Origin: UBA11574 sp964591175
GTDB lineage: Bacteria > Desulfobacterota > Desulfobacteria > Desulfobacterales > UBA11574
DNA length: 25,175 nucleotides
NCBI GenBank assembly: GCA_964591175.1
Contig: CAZQAF010000050.1
Coordinates: 1 to 25,175, forward strand
Direction: 5' to 3'
Shown here: in pieces, positions 15,393 to 22,346 of the stretch
Layout: each line of letters begins with the position of its first letter
Position numbering within the stretch: position 1 is the stretch's first letter
The notes under the pieces: model-generated
Databases searched by the model: none
Told to the model about the DNA's origin: nothing
The model's input: only the letters and a program-made list of their open reading frames with translations
Made by a program: the position numbers and the translations under genes

Positions 15393-15797
15393 TTATGAAC
15401 GTTTCTGAATTTCTTTACCGTGGAGCAATCGAGACAGAGAATCTTCAATAGTCTTGATTGTGAACGGCTTATCAATAAGATCTTGAATTCCGACACTCCT
15501 CGCTTCAGAAACAACTTCTTTGCTTTTGTAGGCCGTCATGAGTATCTTTATGGCATCCGGACGAATCTCCTGAATCTTTTTAGAAAATGTCAAACCATCT
15601 ATGCCCGGTAATTTATAGTCTGTAAGAATGATATCCCAATCTTCCTGTTTGAGTAATTCTAGACCCTCTTCTGCCGTCTCTACCGCCAGAATGTGGCAGC
15701 CTTCAGTACTGAGGTACACGGTCAGGGAGTCCCTGATCCACTCATCGTCGTCTACGAGTAATATTTTCTTGTCTTTGAGTTTGCTAAACAGGTCCAT
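15393..15797 (-). CDS. Single-domain response regulator (CheY-like)
   Basis: This 134-aa protein is a canonical receiver: acidic triad in LLVDDDEW (Asp16-18 region), phospho-accepting Asp60 in ILTDYKLPG, Thr88 in LMTAY, and Lys110 in IDKPF. There is no output domain, so it works by protein contact or phosphotransfer. It is the first gene after the sigma-54 promoter at 15869-15883 and heads the minus-strand run of signalling genes. GGGGGA lies before the ATG. It could receive phosphate from the PAS histidine kinase at 17533, but no dedicated kinase adjoins it. Confidence 0.9.
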   Translation of the reverse strand: MDLFSKLKDKKILLVDDDEWIRDSLTVYLSTEGCHILAVETAEEGLELLKQEDWDIILTDYKLPGIDGLTFSKKIQEIRPDAIKILMTAYKSKEVVSEARSVGIQDLIDKPFTIKTIEDSLSRLLHGKEIQKRS

Positions 15798-15868
15798 CTG
15801 AAGTCCCCCGAAACATTAAAATTCGTCTTGTGGAGAAAATACTGTGGCTTCTTACAACTTTACGGTTT

Positions 15869-15883
15869 GCATGAAGTGTGCCA
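15869..15883 (-). promoter_or_regulatory. Sigma-54 promoter for the receiver-PilZ-CBM48 unit
   Basis: The minus-strand sequence is TGGCACACTTCATGC, with GG-N10-GC spacing. It differs by one base from the promoter at 398-412. The start point is predicted near 15857. The dyad pair centre (15988) lies 118.5 bp from the GC. Confidence 0.8.
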
Positions 15884-15966
15884 CCGAATCATAATTCATA
15901 TAAATTAAATAAAGTCAAATAGTTATGGTGTTGCCATTCACCCAGCATCTTATCATAGGGTCCTAA

Positions 15967-16009
15967 TTTAGAAGAATTTCGAAACTTGTTTTAGAAAAAT
16001 TTCGAAAAA
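15967..16009. promoter_or_regulatory. Tandem dyad enhancer (UAS) pair 4
   Basis: Copy one is TTTAGAAGAATTTCGAAACT (15967-15986) and copy two TTTAGAAAAATTTCGAAAAA (15990-16009), 23 bp apart. It begins 128 bases from the stop codon of the NtrC-family activator gene, which makes that activator the leading candidate to bind it. Confidence 0.78.
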
Positions 16010-16136
16010 TATGACAAAAAACGCATCAAGCCAAACGATATCACCTGATGCCGGAACTGCGTGGAATAGAATAGTCGGGAGGAATTATATAAGAATTGTC
16101 AAATGGTTTGATCAGATCTATCTGGGGGAACGGGAT

Positions 16137-17525
16137 TTATTTATTTTGTAGCTTCTTTCTCCGGTAACGGAAGGTGTGGTGGTTCATGTTAAGGAGCTTG
16201 GCAGCCTTACTTTCGTTGCCTTCGGCCATTCTAAAGGCTTCTTCAATATAATATTTTTCTAAAGATTTTTGAGTTGAGGCAAGGTCGATGCCTTGAACTG
16301 GAAGCGGTGGAAAAATAATTTCATCTGTTGCTTTCTTGAGTGTGTCACTTCCGATTTTATTTACTAAACCAAGATCCTCAACTTCCAATATTGGTCCCTT
16401 TCCTACAAGCACGCCTTTCTCTATAAGGTTTTTTAGTTCACGAACATGACCTGTCCAATTGTGTGTCATAAGAGCATTCTCTGCATTTGCGGAGATGTCG
16501 TTGAATGCCTTGCCGAATTTATAGCTGAACTCCATAATGAAGTGCTTGGCAAGTGGCATTATATCACCGCGACGCTCATTCAACGAGGGTGCCTGTACTT
16601 TTATTACTCCGACTCGGAAATAAAGGTCCTTTCGAAACAGGCCTTTTTCTATCATACTGTCTAAATCTTTGTTGGTGGCGGAAACGATTCTTGTTTCAAT
16701 TTGCAATTTCTTTGTCCCGCCAACCCTGTAAAATTCACCCGTTTCGAGAAATCTGAGAAGTTTAGACTGGGCTTCCAGACTCAAATCCCCCACCTCATCA
16801 AGAAATAGGGTCCCATTTGTCGCCTCTCCTATTAATCCTTTTTTACCTGATGCCCCTGCTCCGCTGAAGGCGCCTTTTTCATACCCAAAAAGTTCGCTTT
16901 CAACAAGGTCTTTTGGGATGGCAGCACAATTTACGGGAATAAAAGGGCCTTTGAAATTGGGGCTTCTATAATGAATCGCACTAGCAATCAATTCTTTACC
17001 TGTACCGGTTTCTCCGAGAATAAGAATCGGAGTGTCGGGGCTTTTTGCCACCATCTCTATAAAAGCCATAACATCCTGGATAGCATTACTTTCACCTATA
17101 AAACAAGGAAGGTTCTCCCTAAGATACCTCTCTTGGAGCAACTGAACATCTTTTCTCAGTCGGATCGTTTCAAGCGCATTTCGAATTGTCATCTCCAAAC
17201 TATCCATGTGGATCGGTTTTACCACATAATCATAGGCACCAAGCTTCATGGCTGAGATCACACTGTTGATATCTTCGTAGGCGGTTATCATAATAACTAG
17301 CATGTCAGGACACAGACTCTTAATTTCACGAAGCGCTTTAATTCCATCCATACCTGGCAACCCGATGTCAAGCAGAACCAGGTCAGGGAGATTTGCCCTT
17401 ATAGCGTCAATTGCGGTCTCGGCTGTAGGGAATGTTTCTATTTTATAGTGTTCCTCAAGAGCCATCGCCACCCCCTCCCTTATAGTCTCTTCATCATCGA
17501 CGATATATATAAAATATTGAATCAT
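16137..17525 (-). CDS. NtrC-family sigma-54-dependent response regulator
   Basis: This is a 462-aa activator. A receiver (about 1-120) has Asp53 in LLDIGLPGMDG. An AAA+ domain (about 138-370) has Walker A GETGTGKE (171-178) and Walker B TLFLDE (239-244). The sigma-54-contact loop reads GAFSGA (218-223), where GAFTGA is usual. A Fis-type helix-turn-helix ends the protein (AAKLLNMNHHTFRYRRKKL). It drives RNA polymerase with sigma-54 from enhancer sites. AAAGGAAT precedes the ATG at 17525, seven bases after the histidine kinase stop, so the two form a two-component operon. Dyad pair 4 lies just past its 3' end. It is the only sigma-54 activator in the window and is inferred to bind all four pairs. 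Confidence 0.93.
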   Translation of the reverse strand: MIQYFIYIVDDEETIREGVAMALEEHYKIETFPTAETAIDAIRANLPDLVLLDIGLPGMDGIKALREIKSLCPDMLVIMITAYEDINSVISAMKLGAYDYVVKPIHMDSLEMTIRNALETIRLRKDVQLLQERYLRENLPCFIGESNAIQDVMAFIEMVAKSPDTPILILGETGTGKELIASAIHYRSPNFKGPFIPVNCAAIPKDLVESELFGYEKGAFSGAGASGKKGLIGEATNGTLFLDEVGDLSLEAQSKLLRFLETGEFYRVGGTKKLQIETRIVSATNKDLDSMIEKGLFRKDLYFRVGVIKVQAPSLNERRGDIMPLAKHFIMEFSYKFGKAFNDISANAENALMTHNWTGHVRELKNLIEKGVLVGKGPILEVEDLGLVNKIGSDTLKKATDEIIFPPLPVQGIDLASTQKSLEKYYIEEAFRMAEGNESKAAKLLNMNHHTFRYRRKKLQNK

Positions 17526-17532
17526 GAGTCGC

Positions 17533-19659
17533 CTATTCCTTTCTTATGGGTAATTCAATCTTGAATTCAGCTCCGCCCCATCTACTTTCTGAGATATCCA
17601 TAGAACCACCATGATCTGTGATAATCCTGTGGGTGATACTTAGGCCGATTCCTGTTCCGCTGCTCTTGGTGGAATAAAAGGGATCAAATAGTTGATCTCT
17701 CATGGCTAAGGGTACCCCGGGGCCAGAATCGGAAACTAGCATGAGAATACAATCCTTTCCTATAGATGAGGTTATCTCTATTTTTTTTTCTTTCCTCATA
17801 TCCTGCATGGCTTCAGTGGCATTGTTAATCAGATTTAAAATTACCTGTTCGATCAAGTTTGGATCGGCTTGACACAGTGGCAAATCCGAAGCCAGAGCTT
17901 TTTTTATCTTTATCTCTCGTTTACGCAAAGTAACCTCGGAAAGATTAACGGCTTCCTTAATCGATTTATTTATGTCGGTTAAAAAAAACTTTGGCTCACT
18001 AGGCTTTGAAAAATCCATGACCCTCCTGATCACCGCCTCAATCTTATTTGAGGCTGACTGGATCTTTCCTAAAATCCCCTTGACTTTTTCCAAACTTTCC
18101 TTTTTATCATAGATCTTCTCAAGTGTGCTCAAGTAGATATTAATGCCGGAAAGCGGATTTCTTATTTCATGAGCAATTCCGGCAGCCACACGCCCCAGAG
18201 AAGACATCTTGCCTTTAATTCTTAAAAGCCTCTCCAACTCTCTAGACCGAGAAATATCCATATTATAGACCAATATCGCTTCTTCTCCTTGATATTCTAT
18301 GATTCTAGCACGACATTGGACCCATTTCATAACAAGTGTGTTGTTGGTATTATCCGGGTAATAAAACCTAAAATCTGTATCCTGTGCCTGAACTTTTCCT
18401 GAAATGATGGCCTGGTGGAATTGTCTTAATTTTACGACATCATCTGGATGGATGTTTTCATGATTTGCCAATAAAGGTTTCCGTGGTAGAGGACCAAGAA
18501 GTTTCTCTTGTTCGGGATTTTGATAGATGATTTGATTATTTTGAATAATGCATATTCCCAAAGGTGAATTTTCAACCAGATGACGGAAGCGTTTTTCGCT
18601 TTCCACCAACGCCCTCTCTGCTCGCTTGTGATCGGTGATATCCCGCGCGATTGTGGAAGCACCGATGATCTCACCTTGCTTGTTCTTGATAGCTGAAATT
18701 GTTAAAGAAACGTCAATAATGGTGCCGTCTTTCCTTTGGCGAGTAGTTTCGTAGTAATCAATCGGTTTATTTCTCTCGACCTTTTTCAGGATTTCAAGCA
18801 TCTCGTCAGACTGATCCGGTGGAACCAAAATTGAGATAGACTTTCCCTTGACTTCCATTTCCGTATAGCCGTATATTTTTTCTGCGCCCTTGTTCCAACT
18901 AATAATTACCCCATCTATGGTCTTTGCAATTATTGCATCGTCCGACGATTCCACAATTAAGGCTAAACGCGATAGCTCCTCATTTATTTTCTCTAACTCG
19001 AAAGTTCGTTCCTCCAAAGTTCTGATAATCGGACTGCTAACGCGAAGGAACAATGACACTCCTAACAAAATAACCAGAATTGCTAAAACTCCAGCTATTG
19101 CGATAGCTCTCACAAACGGCGCCCGAATTTCAGCCAAATCAATCTTCGCCACTATACCTAAGTTCAATTCTGCGACGGGCTCGTACGCTGCGAGCACATT
19201 CACTTTACGATAATCAAGACAAACTACTGTTCCGGATTTTCCAGATAGCGCCAATCGCATCGGTTCTGCAAAATTCGAGTCGAAGCGCATTTTCTTTGAT
19301 ATTTCGAAACTGGAATGCCTGTATCTCAATAAATGAACAATATTGCCTCCATCGCGTTGGGCGAGCGTAAACTCTCCTGTTTTTCCAAATCCCACAAAAT
19401 GTTTATGCGCGTCTATGATCTGACTCAGCGTCGCATCTACCGGATCTTCGAACTGATGGTGATATTTTTCTTGATGGAGAGCGTCAAACTTGGCAACGGC
19501 TTCTATCAGACGCGCTTGGCTCTGAACGGTTGCCACCAGTCGCTCTTGTTGCTGTTCAACTGATGTTTCATACAAGAGGTAGACGGCAATTCCGCTGACA
19601 ACAGCACAAACGGTTATCATTATCAGAATCAAAACGTATATCATTTTGTGTTCTCTCAT
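17533..19659 (-). CDS. Membrane-bound PAS sensor histidine kinase
   Basis: This 708-aa protein has a transmembrane helix at about 7-29, a periplasmic sensor of about 150 residues, a second helix at about 184-206, two PAS domains (about 230-345 and 355-475), a HisKA dimer domain with His497 in AGIAHEIRNPL, and an HATPase_c domain with N box LNLINNATEAM and G boxes DSGPGVP and GTGIGLS. The periplasmic part, FGKTGEFTLAQRDG then GTVVCLDYRKVNVLAAYEPV, looks like a Cache-type sensor, so a small extracellular ligand is likely. TGGAGAT precedes the ATG at 19659. It forms a pair with the NtrC-type regulator. No sigma-54 site was found upstream; a near-palindrome at 19671-19691 may regulate it. The gene ends in TAG. 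Confidence 0.93.
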   Translation of the reverse strand: MREHKMIYVLILIMITVCAVVSGIAVYLLYETSVEQQQERLVATVQSQARLIEAVAKFDALHQEKYHHQFEDPVDATLSQIIDAHKHFVGFGKTGEFTLAQRDGGNIVHLLRYRHSSFEISKKMRFDSNFAEPMRLALSGKSGTVVCLDYRKVNVLAAYEPVAELNLGIVAKIDLAEIRAPFVRAIAIAGVLAILVILLGVSLFLRVSSPIIRTLEERTFELEKINEELSRLALIVESSDDAIIAKTIDGVIISWNKGAEKIYGYTEMEVKGKSISILVPPDQSDEMLEILKKVERNKPIDYYETTRQRKDGTIIDVSLTISAIKNKQGEIIGASTIARDITDHKRAERALVESEKRFRHLVENSPLGICIIQNNQIIYQNPEQEKLLGPLPRKPLLANHENIHPDDVVKLRQFHQAIISGKVQAQDTDFRFYYPDNTNNTLVMKWVQCRARIIEYQGEEAILVYNMDISRSRELERLLRIKGKMSSLGRVAAGIAHEIRNPLSGINIYLSTLEKIYDKKESLEKVKGILGKIQSASNKIEAVIRRVMDFSKPSEPKFFLTDINKSIKEAVNLSEVTLRKREIKIKKALASDLPLCQADPNLIEQVILNLINNATEAMQDMRKEKKIEITSSIGKDCILMLVSDSGPGVPLAMRDQLFDPFYSTKSSGTGIGLSITHRIITDHGGSMDISESRWGGAEFKIELPIRKE

Positions 19660-19670
19660 AGTTTATCTCC

Positions 19671-19691
19671 AGTGCATTATTAATAAGCACT
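19671..19691. promoter_or_regulatory. Near-perfect 21-bp palindrome at the histidine kinase leader
   Basis: Arms AGTGC and GCACT flank ATTATTAATAA, whose core TTATTAATAA is itself a palindrome; one extra base breaks perfect symmetry. It begins at the ribosome site of the sensor kinase gene. It could be an operator for autoregulation or an RNA hairpin that limits translation. Confidence 0.5.
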
Positions 19692-19733
19692 AAATGAAGA
19701 ATGATGAATAGTAATCATCATGAATTCGATTCT

Positions 19734-19814
19734 TTAATTGCAACATTTTTGGCCGCAGTTACCACAAAACTTTTGAGTATCTGGATTTTCATGCTGACAC
19801 TACGGGCATTCCAT
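19734..19814 (-). pseudogene. Tiny zinc-ribbon ORF with an in-frame TAG
   Basis: The 26-codon frame reads MECP-stop-CQHENPDTQKFCGNCGQKCCN. This is the standard zinc-ribbon motif CPxCxxxNPxxxKFCxxCG with TAG at codon 5, where Tyr, Glu or Lys normally stands. GGGGG lies before the ATG. TAG is used as a true stop by the neighbouring histidine kinase and the radical SAM gene, so recoding is unlikely and a nonsense mutation fits best. It could be the remnant of a longer protein's N-terminus or of a stand-alone peptide. Confidence 0.6.
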
Positions 19815-19905
19815 TTTTATGCCCCCACTAAAGTCCATAGGAAAAACGGTTAGAAAGGAAAGAAATAAAATAGGGTTGGACACCTTTCTCTGGCAAGGCT
19901 GTCCC

Positions 19906-20530
19906 ATGATCCTCATTGCCGATTTTGGTGACAACAAAGAGAAACATGATATGCACACACTTTACATCATCGAAGAACCCCGACTTTCTGGCGAACGTTT
20001 TGGCGAATCCGCCGCCGTTATAAAGTGGCCTGGCGCATTGTCTTTTCATACCCTGATCGCAAACACGATGCCGAAGGGGTTGCCGTGGATGTGACAGACG
20101 GAAAAGTTCTTGTTCTGACCAAACGTGACAACCCGCCCCTGCTGTTCGAGCTGCCTCTGATACCGTTTTCCGCAGACAGTCCGGTAATTGCTCGCAAAGT
20201 TTCGGCAGTGAACCGAATTCCGCCGCCTTCAAGTGAATGCGACAGAAATACGGAAAATACCGATCTCAGCCAACCGCCCTGGATCTTGCTCCCGATGGTC
20301 TCCGGGCAGTTTTACTTACTTACAAGCACGCCTATATGTTCAAGCGCAAGCCCTCCGATTCTTGGGCAACTGCCTTTAACGAAAAACCAGTGTTAATTCC
20401 TCTACCCCTTCCCCAAGACTGACGCGATTTACGCCAACGGGAAGCAATCTGTTTCGCACCCGACGGCAGGACGTTGTTTGTTACAAGTGAGGGCAATGGA
20501 GCTGGAATTTTTAGATTGGAAGCCAGATAG
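19906..20530 (+). pseudogene. Decayed beta-propeller-like protein gene
   Basis: Fragments in three frames join into one protein. Frame one gives LIADFGDNKEKHDMHTLYII, frame two (from about 20025) gives WRIVFSYPDRKHDAEGVAVD and VLVLTKRDNPPLLFELPL, and frame three (from about 20237) gives ALDLAPDGLRAVLLTY and, after a TGA at 20420, AICFAPDGRTLFVTSEGNGA. The repeated (L/A)APDGR blocks and GDN motif fit a secreted WD40-like/beta-propeller family seen as hypothetical proteins in many bacteria. Two frameshifts, one internal stop and the missing N-terminus show it is dead. The end is TAG 20528-20530. The 1-kb block around it holds no intact gene. Confidence 0.7.
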
Positions 20531-20713
20531 TGCCTAATCGGTCGTTCCACATATCTCACAAAGCCTTATGGATATCGTCCACCCATTAAACCATAGATCC
20601 GTCTGACATCCGAGTTTGACTTTGATCGCATACAGGTGACATCTCCGGCAGTCTAAAGTCGGATTCAATCCTCATTAATCTCATTCTCGAAAATTATCAT
20701 GACATATTCGGGT

Positions 20714-21649
20714 TTAGATCCCTGCTCGCAGAAAAGTCTTGACCAACTGATCCCACTCGAGTTCCGGGAAATTACCGAATACATCGCCAATCGGCTCGGC
20801 GCCGGTAGCTGCCAGTCGTTCATATTCCGGCCCCACTAAACTCAATAGTTTACTGCTCTCTTGCTCCATCCACTGGATGCTTTCTTTGCCGTAATAAAGC
20901 CCTTTCAGATTTCTTTTCGGCATGTTGGGTTCCAGAACATAGAGCCACCCCTCATGGTATGGATCCCCATGGGATATCCCTGGATTATCGAGGACCTTTT
21001 GATTTAGGGTGAGCACCGTACCGGTTACAGGGGATAGGGCCCCGGCTTTATTGACATCCCTTCCGAAAAACAAGCCGACCCGATTTTTTTCCAAAGTTGC
21101 CCCTATCGGCGGAAGAACCAGAAACTGAGGTACGCCGAACAACTTGACCACAAAATCATCAAATCCAATCCTGACGCGTCCTCCATGTTCGAAACGAACC
21201 CAGCAGTGTCCCGGATGATAATAATAGCCTTCGGCCATTTTATAACCGGATGCTGACCCATAGCCGGGCGGTTCGCCGAGTTCTGCGGTGTCAATTTCGT
21301 CCATCATCTGGTCAAAAGCGCAATGATAGCATTCGTAGTTCATTGTGCAGATCTTTGGGGCATTCGCACGTCCGGTTAAGGCATGGCGACAGGGTCGCTC
21401 CGCACCATGATACCGACTTTTTAAATACTTGACCCACTCCGGTTCTTTCAATTCGATTTCCGAATGATTCCCGGAACTCATAGCGCGCTGCATGCCTGTA
21501 TCAAAGGGACATTGGTAGCAGTCGAAAACATTATCGCACAATCGAAAATTGACAACGCCGGCCTTCATCCAAATACACTTATCCTCTTCGACTCGGAACC
21601 CAACAAGTCGTTTCTTTTCTTTTTCTTTATGCTTGTCTTTGGCTTTCAT
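20714..21649 (-). CDS. Cys-motif protein with GcvH-like (lipoyl-type) domain
   Basis: This is a 311-aa protein. After a very Lys-rich start (MKAKDKHKEKEKK) come two Cys blocks of form C-x5-C-x2-C-x-FD (CDNVFDCYQCPFD and CTMNYECYHCAFD), each preceded by another Cys, likely to bind metal or an Fe-S cluster. Residues about 143-250 match glycine-cleavage H protein: YHPGHCWVRFEHGGRVRIG, then ALSPVTGTV and DPYHEGWLYVL. The lipoyl-Lys position of GcvH (ESVKAVSDLYSP) aligns with RDVNKAGALSP, so the Lys is displaced by two residues and lipoylation is doubtful. AAGGAGGTTG fixes the ATG at 21649. It has its own sigma-54 promoter (21807-21821). Confidence 0.8.
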   Translation of the reverse strand: MKAKDKHKEKEKKRLVGFRVEEDKCIWMKAGVVNFRLCDNVFDCYQCPFDTGMQRAMSSGNHSEIELKEPEWVKYLKSRYHGAERPCRHALTGRANAPKICTMNYECYHCAFDQMMDEIDTAELGEPPGYGSASGYKMAEGYYYHPGHCWVRFEHGGRVRIGFDDFVVKLFGVPQFLVLPPIGATLEKNRVGLFFGRDVNKAGALSPVTGTVLTLNQKVLDNPGISHGDPYHEGWLYVLEPNMPKRNLKGLYYGKESIQWMEQESSKLLSLVGPEYERLAATGAEPIGDVFGNFPELEWDQLVKTFLRAGI

Positions 21650-21806
21650 TTTGACAACCTCCTTCATCTCTACCGGCCAAGCCTTTGTAGTGGTCTGCTT
21701 GCTCACAAATTTAACCGGGAAGTTCATTGAACTTTTTCTCGGTTAGGAAAGGTAAAGATTCAGCCCTATTTATTTTTCCAAACGTTCAGCTTTGAACATT
21801 CTAATT

Positions 21807-21821
21807 GCAATCTGAATGCCA
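21807..21821 (-). promoter_or_regulatory. Sigma-54 promoter for the GcvH-like gene
   Basis: The minus-strand sequence is TGGCATTCAGATTGC, followed by A, with GG-N10-GC spacing and a consensus TTGC at -12. The start point is predicted near 21795, about 145 nt before the ATG. None of the dyad pairs seen at the other promoters lies nearby. Confidence 0.75.
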
Positions 21822-21879
21822 ATCATCAGCGAAAAATTGGCTTTAATTCATCTATCTGAATTCATTGTATTTTTATTTG

Positions 21880-21896
21880 AATTTTGCGTCAAAATT
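21880..21896. promoter_or_regulatory. Inverted repeat, candidate binding site upstream of sigma-54 promoter
   Basis: AATTTTG-CGT-CAAAATT is a perfect seven-base inverted repeat. Its centre is 80 bp from the -12 GC of the promoter at 21807-21821. It differs from the dyad used elsewhere in the window, so another activator may bind it. Confidence 0.5.
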
Positions 21897-22346
21897 AAAA
21901 AATTGATTTGATCCGAGAAATAAACATGATGAGATTGGCTACACATCAAAGCAGCATAAGAAAAGATATCATATATAAATGTGTAAATTAAATTACTTAA
22001 AGAACTGTAGCCTTTAATGCATCTACTGTAGCTAATGATTACACCATCACGACCGCCGTTGTAAAGCCTCTCACAAATACCGTTCTTTCGTGTAAACTTA
22101 TGAGGAAAAAGCCGGTCAAAAAAAATCTTGAAGCGGATATTCGATCATCAAATCGGCCTTAAGGGCCCTGCATAAGAATTTGCCGAATATCGTTGAAAAT
22201 TTAGTTGGTTATAAAGATTTGTGAGAAAATAATCATTGACAAAACAATTAAGCTATGGTTTCCAAACACATCAATTTTCAGACGAATACGGTTCTGAAGT
22301 CGCTCCTCAAAACAAAAAAAACAACATCAACCATCGGAAATTTGAA

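Larger units (their letters stand above)
15798..16136. promoter_or_regulatory. Regulatory region 4 between NtrC-type gene and receiver gene
   Basis: This 339-base gene-free stretch holds the sigma-54 promoter 15869-15883 (minus) and the dyad pair 15967-16009. Unlike the other three regions it has a promoter on one side only; the other side is the 3' end of the NtrC-family gene. Confidence 0.75.
21650..22346. promoter_or_regulatory. Intergenic region between GcvH-like and flavin oxidoreductase genes
   Basis: This stretch of about 700 bases separates divergent genes. It contains the minus-strand sigma-54 promoter 21807-21821 and a clean inverted repeat at 21880-21896. GGGCCC and GGCC repeats near 22155-22168 may form a small hairpin. 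No convincing promoter was found for the plus-strand oxidoreductase. Confidence 0.55.

Noticed and set aside
19828..20232. Minus-strand ORF of 134 aa
   Set aside because: It is the shadow of the plus-strand beta-propeller pseudogene, whose fragments are recognisable.
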